A stretch of DNA of 64,000 nt from Micropterus salmoides (GCF_014851395.1 NW_024040928.1:13221012-13285011), one strand, 5' to 3'. Shown: positions 49,726 through 61,723, counted from the first letter of the stretch. A program made the numbers and translations. The notes: a model not told the origin generated them from the letters alone.

Positions 49726-50848
49726 CAGGGTATCCGCGGGGTCTTAAAAGTATTAAAAAAGTCTTAAATTTCATATTAATATATTTCATATTAAAAAAAT
49801 AAGGCCTTAAAAGTATTAAATTTCATTACCAAAGGATTAAATTTCGTTTACCAAGGTCTTAAATTTGTTTGTGTTCTTTCGTAGGATTAAATAAATGCCG
49901 TAACGTCACTTTTTATGTGTGTGACTTTATAATTTACTCCGTTTGGTGTGACTCTGACGTCATTACAGGTAACGTTACTGTTTGCGAATCAGCTACTAAC
50001 ACGCCAACTCTAGCTCGTCGCCTGAGAATGGGAACGTGTCTGAAATTCAGAAAGCCAGAGACACGGAAAAGTGGAGTTCACACTTTGGCTAATGAAACAA
50101 CGGAGCTGGAAGACCCGCCTGCAGGCTCCTGGTCAGTGAATGTACAACAGCAACGGAGAGACAGTTGTGGATGACTGTGTTATGGCGTTGCGTTACTTTT
50201 GTAGGGTAACGTTAACGTTATGCGAATGGAAACATCCGACATGGTAACGCACATTTAACTGACATCACCTAGATGCGCCGATCAATGGGACGAGGAAAAA
50301 ACAAACCGGAGCCCAACTCTTTATCCCCGCTGCTTTCAAGCCAGTACTATATAATACTATATTTCAAACAGCCTTAAGATGCAAAAACCGAACAGGATGA
50401 ATAATCACTTAAGCAATTGGCATATTATATTACATTACCTTATCTAGCCAAGGTGTCACAAATTGTAACAACTCATACTGCACAATTTGTTAGTATTTTT
50501 GATTTCACCCCTTAAAAGTTCTTAGTGCACAAATATTAGATTCATTTCATAGGTACGCTGGGGATACTGGGGACATGTCACCACCACTTTTCAACACAAG
50601 TGACGACCTTGATTCATATCAAAATACAAACACACTCGAAAAAGCTATAGTGTGTTAAATATTAATGAATTATAATAAAATGTTTTATTAAATTCATATA
50701 ACTTTGTAAATAATTTTACAAAGCTTAAAATTCATACAGATTTTTCATTATATGTCAGGGAAGTTGGTTTTAAATATCATCCTAGTTGGTATTGAAAAGG
50801 TTTTAAAAAGTCTTAAATTTAACTTTGAGAATCCTGGGGGTAACCCTG
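49726..50848. mobile_element. Non-autonomous CAGGGT-ended element (hAT-like)
   Basis: Ends CAGGGTATCCGCGGGG (49726) and reverse complement of 'tcctgggggtaaccctg' (ending 50848). Subterminal regions repeat 'gtcttaaatttc'/'aaaagtcttaaattt' motifs on both sides, a pattern of a widespread fish element. Flanked by T runs, so the target duplication cannot be called. Interior frame at 49869-50174 is not recognised. Confidence 0.6.
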
Positions 50849-51401
50849 TTTTTAGTGATCCTTAATCACAATTTCGATGCCAATTCTAATCCAATATCAA
50901 CGACAAGTTGCTTATAAGTTTCTGTTAACATTTCGACAATATTGGACAAAATTGCTTTCTATTCTTCTGTTTTCAAAAGCCATAATGAGTGATGGGTTGA
51001 CTCGAGACATAAATCCATGTGCAACAAATGCAGTAGCACCGTCCTCTCAGGCACCTGTTATCCAGGCCTGACTGCCTGTCCTGTGGCTAGAAAGGAGGAC
51101 CCCCACCCCCTGTTCCCTTTGCCTCTCTGTTTGCTGGAGCTTAGTGTTTAGCTTAGCATTAGCAACGTGAGAGGATTAGCTCTCAGGCTGCAGGAGAGGC
51201 AGGAGCCATACAGCGTGCTTGCCTGCTGCCCACTGGCCCCGACAGCACAGCATTAATCGCTAACTCTGACCATTTAATCTGACTACCAATGACTGCAGAT
51301 AGAATGGGGGTGGGGAGTGCGCGCACACACACACACCAGCACAAGGGGAGGGAGGGGCAGATTAAACAGTCATACTCTCCCTGTGTCTCACTCTCTGTCT
51401 C

Positions 51402-51409
<8 letters not shown>

Positions 51410-51455
<46 letters not shown>
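51410..51455 (+). repeat. (CA)n microsatellite
   Basis: About 23 units; a shorter CA run is at 51325-51336. Confidence 0.95.
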
Positions 51456-51458
<3 letters not shown>

Positions 51459-51816
51459 AACACACACACGTATGGACAAAAGGATGGGGATTGGAGAGAG
51501 CCACAACCTGTCTCAGTCAGCTCTCAACGACTGTGACCAAAGCTGACCCCTCTCTCTTTCTCCTTTTCTGCTTTCCCCTTTGCTCTGAAAAAAGTCAAGT
51601 TTTGGGTGGTCCTTTTTTCAGTTATCTGGCATTTCTTCATGTTGCTTTTCCTTTCGTCCCCTTCACTGCACCGTGGACTTTGGATTCAAGCTTATCTTTC
51701 GCAGTGTAGGATGGTTTCAGGAAGTAGGAACGTTGATTCTGGCCCTCAGATCCGACTAGGAGGAGACTAGCCAGGGGTCAAACGTGTCCCATCCTGGCAT
51801 TGACACCCCTGGAATC

Positions 51817-51832
51817 ATGAACCAAAATTCAG
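51817..51832 (+). CDS. map7: MAP7 candidate alternative first exon 1c
   Basis: ATG AAC CAA AAT TCA G followed by GTAAGT (51833): a five-codon start MNQNS ending in phase 1 with G, joining exon 2 as MNQNS-ASYSQYK. The strong donor and matching phase support it; its short length makes chance possible. Confidence 0.45.
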
Positions 51833-54800
51833 GTAAGTTATTGCAATTTGATCCCAGGACTTCTGCATATATCATCAGCACAGATTGAACGAGGCACATG
51901 GTAGGAATTTAACACAAGGACAGTGCAGTCTGTAAGTAACAGGCCAGTTTTGTTTTGGCTCTGTACTTCAGAATATTGGATTGTAAATGAAGTACAGGCA
52001 TTCAGCTTTCAGAAGGGGTTCAAGTTATACACTGTTAACCAAACATGAATTTGAAAACCCTAAATTGTTTCTGATGAAATCCAGTGTGTTGAAAAAAAGT
52101 TAGAACATTAAAAATATACAGGACTACACTGTAAAAATACAGGACCAGTCTAGGGAGTGTCTCTTTCTTTTCCATATTAGGAGACCTTGCAGTGCTTCAA
52201 TACATTTTTGGGGGATTGATAAAACATGGAGGAAGCTCATGTGTAAGGGTAGCAAAGGGGGGTTGTTGATTTGGAGGTTAACTGGTGGACATTTATCACT
52301 GGCAGCTAGCACTTCGCTCCAAATAAAACTGTCTTTGGTGTGTTTGCAAAGGCTGTCTAGTGCGCACGAGCAAATATGCTCGCTGCTTATTGAGGTCTGT
52401 TTAATGACCTCTACAACAGATGGACGAGGCTGTCACATGCAGCTACAGGGAACGAATGCACCAGCAAAAAGTTCACCACAGCAGATGGTTAAGGATTGCA
52501 TGTGATGGTGTATTGGGAGACAATAAACTATTGAGTGAAAGTTTCTGATAAGTACAGTTGGACACCCTCTGCACAGTGTAGCGATTGAAGTAAAATGGCG
52601 GAACTTGGTTTTGGTCCTAAATCCGCCATTTTTCCTGTGCAAAAACATGTTGTAGGAAGGGATGTGAAGACAGATCGAGCTGGAGAGGATGCAGAAAAGT
52701 GAAGGTGGGTTAGGGACTCTCTTCTACATGTGGGAATTGAACACTGACATAAGTCCAGAATGGAGTTTTATTAACCACAACTCAGTCCTAGTCCAATTTT
52801 GTATCAAAAAACTGTCTGTATACTGTATACAGCCTCTCTATTTATAAGTCGTGATTTATTTAAGTCACTCATTCTTTACGGTAATGGTATTGCCAAACTA
52901 AAACCGTATGCTCTGTGCACAGGCTCATCTGCAGCTCCGAGCCACAGGATACCCTTTGAACTCAGCTGACCTCTTCTTCTATATGCAGGATGACCCCAGT
53001 TCTTGGCTTTTTGTTAATTTGGTACGCTCTGTCTGGGACTCTGGGCTATGCAAAGCCACATCCATAGACTTCTATTTTTAAGTAAGAATGGTGCTGCACC
53101 ACCTTGAGCAAAGCTGGAATGGCCATAGGATTGTTATGAGATGTCAGTTGACTGATGTAGGCAGACAGATGCACGTTCTTGTATTTTTTATAGTGTAGTA
53201 TGTGTTCATGCATCTGTACTGCTTTGTAAGTGTCTTTTTATATTAGCTTCATCAATCTGCTACTTTAGAATCCAAAAATGATGACGGTGCATGTCTGTTT
53301 CTTGTCTCTAGACTCACAAGGCGAGTGTTGTATCATACATACACATGCAAACACACACACCTCTGACATGGCATCATTCGGCATCTATTATCTGTCCCTG
53401 CCATTTATGCTTTTTATCACAGAATATAGTGTGTCATATGGGCAAATACTTTGATATTTTACCAATGCAATTTGAATAACAGCCAGATGCCCCTTATCAG
53501 AGTAATGTGAATATGGGCCACGTTGTATCTTGCACACAAACTGTGCTGTTTTTATGCTTTAATGCACACACACCTGTTTTCATTGCTATTCCTCTTTGTT
53601 ATTCTCATGTATGCTCCGATGTATCGTATTTCTGCATCCTGCTGCAGCGATCCAAATTTCCCAAAAGAATAACTTTTTTTTTTTTAACCAGTTTCTGTAG
53701 CAGTGGGTACATTATATTGATCAGTCATTAATTATTTCAATGCTACATGCATGCATGCTTTATTTATGAATCACAGATTCTCATTTAAATTTAAATGGAG
53801 CATATTTTTTCCCACTGCTTGAGTCTCCATTTGTCTCTGTCCCTCTCCTTCTCCTCTGTCTCCTGTGTCTTTGTTTCTGTGCCCAACTTTTTAAAGAAGG
53901 GAATTGTTTCTTAGGTGCCTGTTACCAGCTCCTTTCAGTGAAGTGTGATCCAGGTCAAGTTGTCAAATTGAGGAAAGTGGTACTGACCCTACCCTGTCAC
54001 CACTAGCTTATTGTCTGGCCTACTCAGCTTGTCAGAAGGTCTACTCCATCAGTCACCAGAAGTTAGCTTGCACAAATGGAAAGAGCTCCTTATTTTGTAC
54101 CAGACTTTTGTTTTTTTATTTATGGACATATGACCTCTTGTGGAAGTTGCTCGATAAAGAGCCACTGGATGAATTACATACATATTTTAATTAAATCCTG
54201 GTAACATTGTTATAGTGCTTACCCGAAAGTCATTCACAAATTCCCTGTGCATTATTTGACTGCAGCGCAATATACTCCTCTCTCAATGGGATAATCTTTT
54301 AAGGAAAATGTATTTCAGGGAAAGGAACATATTGACTAGACATTATTGTGCCCAGCCTTTACTGTTTTAACAAAGGTCAGTATGAAACCGGTTCCAAGGC
54401 TGGTGTACCTGAGGCAGGGTAGACCTTTTAATACTTGTGCACACACATCTGTGGCTGTCCCATAGACCGTGAAATGTAATGCCTCTGCATCTATGACCTC
54501 ACATCTTTATCCAGCATATCCTTTGTGAACTACTGTAAAACATCTCCATGTGTTAGGGTGGAGACAGAACTGTCGCTTTAGATTTATAATATTTCTGCAA
54601 CATGCCACTTCACAAACCACAAAGTGTAGAAATAAGTAAATATAAAACATTTCTCACAAAATAACTGTTAACTTCAAAAGATAGCAGGTGTACCTTGAGT
54701 TGAGACTGTTTCATCAAAGATACAGTTTTATTCTTTAGAAAATGTTTGGTTCATCCTAGGCCTTTATCTGTGTTGTGTTGATGTTTTTAATAAATTAGCT

Positions 54801-55569
54801 TGAATTTTCTTTAGCTATGTTTTAATAGTTATAGTATACGCTATAACATGTCTAGGGCGTCATAGTTGACATATGTAAAATTGCAGAATAGTGTGTGCAG
54901 CTTCAGGTGGAGTCTACGTGTAGTAGTTTGGCAATGTAGTCTGGGGGAGTCTGATTTGAGTAGTCATTGTTTGTGCAGGAGGCGGCCCTGAAAGTGCTGA
55001 GTCACCCTGAGCCTGATTGTGACATTAATCAATAGCTTTGCCCTGAGCTGAGTGGAAACACTGCAACACACTGGGAACATGTGAGAATACAGGGAACACA
55101 CTGTTTTACCCCATTTTGTTTTATGTCAGGCTACACTGCAGAATCCCTAAATGCCCTAGATGCAGTATAAGAAACCCATGCAGACTGTCAGGTTGAAGGT
55201 GGTTTAACTTTACATTTGTTTGGCCTTAATGTTTTTCATTCACATAACTTGCCTTGTTCAGTATCTCTTTTACTTGTGCACTGCGCTTACCACACTCTTG
55301 CTTGTTGCCTGACATTGCTATGTGTCTTATTTCATACCCAAATTACCATTTTGTATGGGTTCCTCCAGGCACCTCTCAGGTCTAACTTCATAATCATAAC
55401 CCCTTATGACGTATGACAACACATATTGTAAATGGGTATTTGGTAAATGGATAATACTTTGTCAGTAATGTGCAGTTCTCTTTTGTGTGTCCTTCGGCCT
55501 CTCTTTCTGAGTCTCGTTTCCCCTCTCCATGTCTTGGTGTTATTGACACTTGTCTGGTTTGTCTTTCAG

Positions 55570-55740
55570 CGTCTTACTCCCAGTATAAACCGGAGGATGG
55601 CAGATCGTCTTCAGCCACCCGTCCCAGCTCCTCGGGCTCTGGGCAGACCTACACTCCCACCCTGACCCCTACACCCACCCCCACCCCAACTCGCACCACC
55701 ACCAGCAGCAGCCCCAGTAACAATGCTGCCACCAAAACAG
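55570..55740 (+). CDS. map7: MAP7 core exon 2 (Ser/Thr/Pro-rich linker)
   Basis: Acceptor 'ttgtctttcag', donor GTAAGT, phase 1 to 1. Encodes ASYSQYKPEDGRSSSATRPS, then a run of TPT repeats and SSSPSNNAATKT. Corresponds to the variable low-complexity stretch before the first MAP7 helix. The start phase fits all three candidate first exons. Confidence 0.9.
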
Positions 55741-55846
55741 GTAAGTCACACTAGTATACAGGGAACTATTTCCCTCATGTTATCTCGTTCAAACCAGTTG
55801 TAGTTGAGTAGTTTTCTCTGCTGTTTAACAGTTGCTTGTGTTGCAG

Positions 55847-55924
55847 ACTCGTTGCTCTTCAACAAGATTGACGAGAAACTGAGGTTAGCCCGCGAGCGCC
55901 GGGGGGAGCGTGAGAAACAGAATG
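55847..55924 (+). CDS. map7: MAP7 core exon 3 (start of the microtubule-binding helix)
   Basis: Acceptor 'gtgttgcag', donor GTGTGT, phase 1 to 1. Encodes DSLLFNKIDEKLRLARERR and GEREKQN, matching the conserved RLARERREEREKQ segment where the N-terminal coiled coil of MAP7 begins. A (GT)n tract starts 12 bp into the intron. Confidence 0.93.
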
Positions 55925-55936
55925 GTGTGTATTCTT

Positions 55937-55965
55937 CAAGTGTGTGTGTGTGTGTGTGTGTGTGT
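55937..55965 (+). repeat. (GT)n microsatellite next to the exon 3 donor
   Basis: About 14 units, beginning 13 nt after the exon end. Confidence 0.9.
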
Positions 55966-56578
55966 TTCAGAGAGTAGACTGTACCTTAGTGTGCAAGCGG
56001 CTTTAAATGTATCCCTCATGTTCTTTATTTATTTATTTATTTATTTTTTCCCCTGCAACACATCATGACTGAACTTGGTTGGTAGCTGTGGTGAAGTGCC
56101 TGTTTCTCTGGTTGTTGCATAAAGCCAAGCACCCCCCCTGTTGCCATGGTACCAATGTTACATAAGGGTTCAGGCCATGGGACAGGGTTTAGGGAGGCTA
56201 GTGTTTTGAAAGTGGGTTTTTGTAGGAGCATGTGAGTGACATGCCACAACAGATGGGTTTTAGGAAGTCGTGGCCTGTCTGTGTTTGTATGTTTTCATTG
56301 CTGAGGTGTGTTTGTGTTCATAGTATTGTACAGTGGTCATACCTCTGGCCCCAGCTGAGGGGCAGAGGGATTTGCTTTGTGTTGAGAGACTAAAGCCTAG
56401 TCACATGATCTACAGCTGACCCAACACGTTATGGCTGTAAGCCTGCGTGTGTCATGTGTATGTGCATATAATCATACACTTTTTTTTAGCATGTGAGCAC
56501 GTGAAAACATGCAAATGCATCAAGTCACTATTAACTTTGTGTGTGTGTGTGTGTGTTGATGCGTGCAACATGCCTCAG

Positions 56579-56742
56579 CTGTCAAGGAGGCCCAGTGGCA
56601 GGCGCGTGAGGAGCGAGCCAGGCAACACTATGAGAAGCACCTGGAGGAGAGGAGGAGAAGACTGGAGGAGCAGAGGATAAAGGAGGACAAGAGACGGGCT
56701 GCCGTGGAGGAGAAGCGACGGCAGAAACTGGAGGAAGACAAG
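56579..56742 (+). CDS. map7: MAP7 core exon 4 (microtubule-binding coiled coil)
   Basis: Acceptor 'acatgcctcag', donor GTGTGA, phase 1 to 0. Encodes AVKEAQWQAREERARQHYEK, HLEERRRRLEEQRIKEDKRR and AAVEEKRRQKLEEDK, a charged helix nearly identical to the conserved microtubule-binding core of vertebrate MAP7. Confidence 0.95.
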
Positions 56743-58649
56743 GTGTGACGCACATGGCCCTGTACTCACCTTTGCATTCTAATGTTTTCACCGCACGCAC
56801 ACTTTCACTACAAGATCTGAGTGCAACATAGTTCCCATCCTCATGAACAGGCTAATAAATATCTGTTTTTAGTGAACCATTTACACGCTCTATGCCCCTT
56901 CCCTCTTTAGTCAGGTGGAGTTTGAATTTTATTGCCAACTCCTATCTGCACACCTATTTCCAGCTTTCTGAAAGGATGTTTTGAAGCTTTGATTTCAGAA
57001 GTTATCTTGTCAAAGGCTAAAAGTCGCAGTTGCAGACGAGGTGAGAGGAGCACGTGGCCAATGCCGTGGCTGAATTGAATAGGCTGAGGCCTCTGTCAGT
57101 CAAGCAAACACACCCCAAAACATAGAGTACTTCTTATTAAGTCTGGTGGTGTTTGTGGAGTAATAATTTAGTCTGATGTTTATCAATGTCCTATTAACGG
57201 AGTTGCTGGTTTCCTATCCAGTGGTCCCTGAATCACATCACAGTGAGTCGTATTTCAGGCTCTAATTAGGTTATTGATTTAATGAACAGAGGCTGAAAGC
57301 GTTGATGACTTTGCAACAACATCGTATCTCTTTCCAGAAGGTAGAAAACAATACTCAAGACAAGTTTAAGTGGTTTTGCTTTCATTTTGAAAATTGTAAT
57401 CACAATTTATCTGCCAGGTACTTAACCAGGTATAACTGGTGTGCACAAAACACACCACACGGCATGAGACTAAACATAACAAAACATTGGCCTTGCATTT
57501 ACATAACCATTTCACCAGGGGACTATGATCCTATACAAGTGCTGAGTAACTGTATTGAGCAGGTCAACGATTGGATGTGCCAGAATTTTCTTCAATTAAA
57601 CAAGGATAAAACTGAAGTTATTGTTTTTGGAGCCAGGGAGCAACGATTGAAAGTCAGTGCTCGACTTCAATCTGTAATGTTAAGAACCACAAATCAAGCC
57701 AGAAATCTTGGTGTAGTCATGGACTCAGACCTGAATTTGAGGAGCCACAGTAACACAATTACAAAGTCAGCCTACTATCACCTGAAGAATATATCAAGGA
57801 TTAAAGGACTTATGTCTCAGCAGGACCTGGAAAAGCTTATCCATGCATTTATCTTCAGTCGACTCGACTACTGTAACAGTCCTTACAGGGCTCCCTAAGA
57901 AATCCATCAGACAGCTGCAGCTGATTCAGAACGCTGCTGCTTGAGTCCTCACTAAGACCAAAAGGGTGGATCACATCACTCCACTTCTGAGGTCTTTACA
58001 TTGGCTTCCTGTATGTCAAATAATTGATTTCAAAATCCTGCTGTTAGTTTATAAAGCACTAAATGGTTTAGGGCCAAAATACATTTCTGATCTTCTGCTT
58101 CGTTATGAACCATCCAGACCTCTCAGGTTATCTGGGACAAGTCTTCTTTCTGTCCCCAGAGTCAAAACTAAACAAGGAGAAGCAGCGTTCAGTTATTATG
58201 CTCCGTATATTTGGAACAAACTCCCAGATAACTGCAGGTCTGCTGAAACTGTCAGTTCTTTTAAATTAAGACTGAAGACTTTTCTTTTTACCATTGCTAT
58301 TAATTAAATATTTAAGATTGATAACTTATACTGCACTGTAACTTTTACTGTCCTGTTCTCTTTTTCTTTGTTTTTAGCTTTTTATCATTGCTTTTAATTA
58401 AATATTTCCATTTAACTCTTTTAACCCTGATTGTAACACTGTAACTTTTATTATATTTTATGTTGCTTTTAAACTTTTACATATTTCCCTGTTGCTTTTA
58501 TGTTTTATGTAAAACACTTTGAATTACCTTGTTGTTAAATTGTGCTATACAAATAAACTTGCCTTGCAGCATCATTTGCATGTTGGGACATTGTTGTTTT
58601 TTTTATGCTGATTTTGTGACTATGTCATTGTTGTTTTTGTGACTGAAAG
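56743..58649 (+). other. MAP7 intron with an L2-type LINE insertion
   Basis: About 1.9 kb. The right-hand 1 kb is the LINE relic at 57515-58567; the rest appears unique. Confidence 0.7.
57515..58567 (+). mobile_element. 5'-truncated L2/CR1-type LINE
   Basis: The C-terminal part of a reverse transcriptase ORF is readable: CIEQVNDWMCQNFLQLNKDK, ARNLGVVMDSDLNLRSH, KLIHAFIFSRLDYCNS, then after a frameshift near 57888 ITPLLRSLHWLPVCQIIDF, LLVYKALNGLGPKYISDLL and FSYYAPYIWNKLPDN. A stop breaks the frame near 57942. The 3' UTR ends 'tgctatacaaataaacttgcc', the usual tail of fish L2-type LINEs. Same strand as MAP7. The RT active site is missing through 5' truncation. Confidence 0.88.
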
Positions 58650-58767
58650 GCCCGTCATGAGGCGGTGATACGTCGGACGCTGGAGAGGAGCCAGAGAACC
58701 AGACAGAAGCCCAACCGGTGGTCTTGGGGAGGGGCAGTGCTCCCAAACACTCCCAGCACACCAGCCG
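58650..58767 (+). CDS. map7: MAP7 core exon 5
   Basis: Acceptor 'gtgactgaaag', donor GTACAT, phase 0 to 1. Encodes ARHEAVIRRTLERSQRTRQK and PNRWSWGGAVLPNTPSTPA. The RWSWGG motif is diagnostic for the MAP7 family and ends the coiled coil. Confidence 0.93.
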
Positions 58768-59088
58768 GTACATTTACACATTACACACCTACATATGGTA
58801 CCTGCAAAAACTCGAGACACTTTCCAACAGTCATTACAGTATGTAGAGACACACTCACAGTGTCCAGGTTTGGTTTGAGAATTTGTGCCGTTGAGCCACT
58901 GGTACCAGTGATGTTTAGGTTTATGGAAAAGTTTTGATATCTCGTCTCCCGGATGTGTGACAGTGTGTCTCTTGTGTAAATATGTCTGCCTGCCTCTGCG
59001 TGTCAGTATTGTTCTGCCATGTTTGTATTTGAACTTTTCAGATCCCCTGCCCTCTGTTGTTACTGCTGACTCACACCCTGCTCTGCCT

Positions 59089-59162
59089 CTCCCTCTCTCT
59101 CTCTCTTATTCTCCAACTCTCTCTCCCTCTTCTCTCTCTCTCTCTCTTACACACTCTCTCTC
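59089..59162 (+). repeat. (CT)n-rich pyrimidine tract
   Basis: Long CT/CTT tract upstream of a candidate acceptor at 59225-59226. Confidence 0.85.
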
Positions 59163-59226
59163 GGATCTCCCTCCATCTCCTCTCTGCTCTTTGTTTCTGC
59201 CATTGTCCTTTCCCCTCCTGGTCCAG

Positions 59227-59286
59227 GTTTTGTCGAGTCGGCTTTCCTCTATCCACTCGACCTTGCTGGACTGGAGCACATGCAGG
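59227..59286 (+). CDS. map7: Candidate MAP7 cassette exon (20 codons)
   Basis: A strong acceptor ('ctcctggtccag' after a 130-bp pyrimidine-rich tract) precedes a frame that continues the phase-1 G of exon 5: GFVESAFLYPLDLAGLEHMQ. It returns to phase 1 with G before a weak donor GTGCTT. The exon is symmetric, so it could be skipped or included without frame change. No family match was recalled and the donor is poor. Confidence 0.3.
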
Positions 59287-59780
59287 GTGCTTTCAGTCTC
59301 TACCGCAGATACGGAATGACCTCCCAATGTGAATATTATAGCACTGTGTCAGTTAGCCAGCCAGTGTTAGACTGCTGGCTCTAGCACTGTAACTGTACAG
59401 CACAGTTTTAGCTCACTGGCATTAGTGTAAATGTAGGCCAATGTCATGATTAGTGTTTGTTGTTTTCTTTGCATGTAGCGATCCAGTTTGTCACTTGAAC
59501 TTATATCCCAAGACACAGGATCATTCATTCAACCTATTTTAGCTTCATTTTTAGATGACATAACACCCATTTAGAACTACTTCATTTTCTAATATTTTTT
59601 TCCCACTTAGCAGCATGTTAGTAGTTTTTTTCCCCCACATCTAACCTGGTTTAACTAGAATAGACTAGAGGTTTCCTTCAAAAAGAGATTGCTGGCTCCA
59701 GCTCTCTCTTTCTTCCCCCGTTCTCCACCTGTGCAATATGCTGTTAATTTGCTTTTATCACGTTTCTTCTTTGTTTCTAG

Positions 59781-59891
59781 ATGCTGACAGGCGGTCAGTG
59801 TCCACGATGAATTTATCCAAACATACAGACCCTGTTATTACCAAGCGCCTCTCCTACTCCTCTGCCACACTTCTACACTCACCAGACCGAG
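59781..59891 (+). CDS. map7: MAP7 core exon 6
   Basis: Acceptor 'tttgtttctag', donor GTAGTG, phase 1 to 1. Encodes DADRRSVSTMNLSKHTDP and VITKRLSYSSATLLHSPDR, close to mammalian MAP7 (DPDRRSVSTMNLSK). This Ser-rich segment carries phosphorylation sites in mammals. Confidence 0.94.
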
Positions 59892-60067
59892 GTAGTGAAA
59901 GTGAACATTACACACAGATGCCAATATTATTCACTACAGTATCCATTTGTGATGGTCTGCCTTTGGCTGCATCTTATATCATTTGTGTTTGTCTCGTTGT
60001 TGTTTTTTATGTAATTAATTAGATTTTGGGGTACAACGAAATTGACCAAAATATTTTTTTCACATTA

Positions 60068-60343
60068 AAAGAATAGTTAATAATTAATAATATATTTGCT
60101 TCCTTGCTGATAAATGGATGAAAAGACTGATATCAATCCCATTTGTGTACTGTTAATATAAACTACAGTGTATCAATCAATTGACCAGGCCATTTTCCTC
60201 CCTTTTGTCAGTCTTTATGCTAAGCTAAGCTAACAGGCTGCTGGCTGTATCTTCATATTCAATAGAAAGATATGGAAGTGATATTGATCTGAATTCTGGC
60301 ATGAATTCAAATAAGCACAATTATCAGAATGTCAAACTATTCT
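60068..60343. repeat. Fold-back dispersed element, copy D
   Basis: Bounded by 'aaagaatagtt' and 'aaactattcttt'. Contains 'gtcagtctttatgctaagct' and 'aacaggctgctggctgtat', shared with the other copies. Shorter, with an internal loss. Confidence 0.6.
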
Positions 60344-60412
60344 TTGAAGTATATTTTTTAAAGTGTTAATTTAACAGTAAGATCATGTATTCTGTTCATA
60401 TGTTGCTGACAG

Positions 60413-60508
60413 GCTTACAGATGAGAACAGCTTCTTCTCCTGTCATTAACAAAGCTCAGTCCAAACCGTGCCTACACCAGGGAAAGACCACCCAGCACAA
60501 AAACACAG
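60413..60508 (+). CDS. map7: Candidate MAP7 cassette exon (32 codons)
   Basis: Acceptor AG at 60411-60412 ('tgttgctgacag'), donor GTGTTT at 60509, phase 1 to 1. Continues the G of exon 6 as GLQMRTASSPVINKAQSKP and CLHQGKTTQHKNT. The Ser/Lys/Gln-rich composition resembles the MAP7 linker, and there are no stops in the used frame while neighbouring frames are closed. Symmetric, so optional use would keep frame. Too short to stand out as an open frame. Confidence 0.55.
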
Positions 60509-61723
60509 GTGTTTTTTAGGAACTGATTTGCAGTTTGGTCTCTCGTTTGATATGTTGCACACTATGTTGCTAAGCGAAAAGATCACGGGCTGGAAACTGT
60601 TCAGGAATTCTAAAAAGGAACTGCGACTACCCTGCGTCCTGTTTCCCTTGAATTGAAAAACACTTACAGACTGGAGTGATCCAGTGTCAAGACTCGCTAT
60701 TAGCATGTACTGTATATGTGCATGTGTCTGCACTTCTGTGTGTTTGATCAGAGGGATCAAGATCCCCCCCCCCGCCTCCAGCGTGACCCCTTTCTCTAAT
60801 CCTCTGAAGGATAATCTTTTTGTTTTTGTGGGAACACTGTATGCTGTTTTTATCTCAGCTGAAAAATCAGCACCCACATTTCAACAATCAGAGGGACACA
60901 TAATTATAGACATAAAATTAAATCATGTGCCAGGTTTATGCTGCCACGGCAAACTACACACTCAAGCGGACACTGTGGAAAAAAAACATCCCACATTTAC
61001 TGAGTGTAATACGAGCTCTGCAACCATTCACTGCCTGAATATAAAGTGGTGTAGATTAAAGACTCGGATTCCTTTGCACAGTTTCCAGCCCAGTTGTATC
61101 TTTGCCCCTCACTCTGAAACCCGCGGCCTTGTGCTCTGCTTCATTATCAGAGTGAGCACTGAGCAGTGCTGCATGTTTTGCCTTTGTCTCTATTTAAGTG
61201 GCAAATCAGGTTATCATGAAGACTAATTAACTGTCGCGTTGTCCACTTCTGGTTAATAAGCTACACTTTATGTACAATTTGCCAACTTTCCTAACCAGGT
61301 ACCAAGGGTGCTTCATGATTAAATATTTTAACTAACTTGCATAAATACAGCACTTATAAAATGATTTGCCAGATTAATTGATTAAACACAATGTCTTGAA
61401 GCAAGCTTAAGTAAAGACCATTTTCCAGTTGCAATATGTGCTTTGTTCTGCACTGTATATTTGAATGATCTCCTCCCTGTGTTTGTTCTTGGTTTGCACT
61501 CCAGGCTGTTTGCTTCCTCTCATAATTAACAAACTGGTGCATGCAGGTGTAGGTGCACAGTTACCACTTAACTTTAGCTCTTGCCTACGCGTGTGAGGGA
61601 AGGAATGGGTAACAAATACACTAATTATGCATCATTTGTAATCTGCTTTGACTGATTGCGTAGGCTAATCAGTGGGCGGTTAAGAGTTGTTATAAACCTT
61701 AAACGTTACGTGTGTGTGTTCAG

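Larger units (their letters stand above)
42658..55569 (+). other. MAP7 first-intron region
   Basis: About 12.9 kb containing the alternative first exons, microsatellites, a minus-strand LINE relic (about 49100-49620), a CAGGGT-ended element (49726-50848) and a SINE-like scrap (about 48285-48380). The rest appears unique and AT-rich. Confidence 0.6.

Noticed and set aside
49869..50174. Frame of 101 codons inside the 49726-50848 element
   Set aside because: No transposase motif and no family match; probably incidental to the non-autonomous element.
60684..61226. Open frame of 180 codons on the plus strand
   Set aside because: It lies within a MAP7 intron, is Cys/Ser-rich with CA-repeat-like codons, has no family resemblance and no splice support. 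Probably chance.
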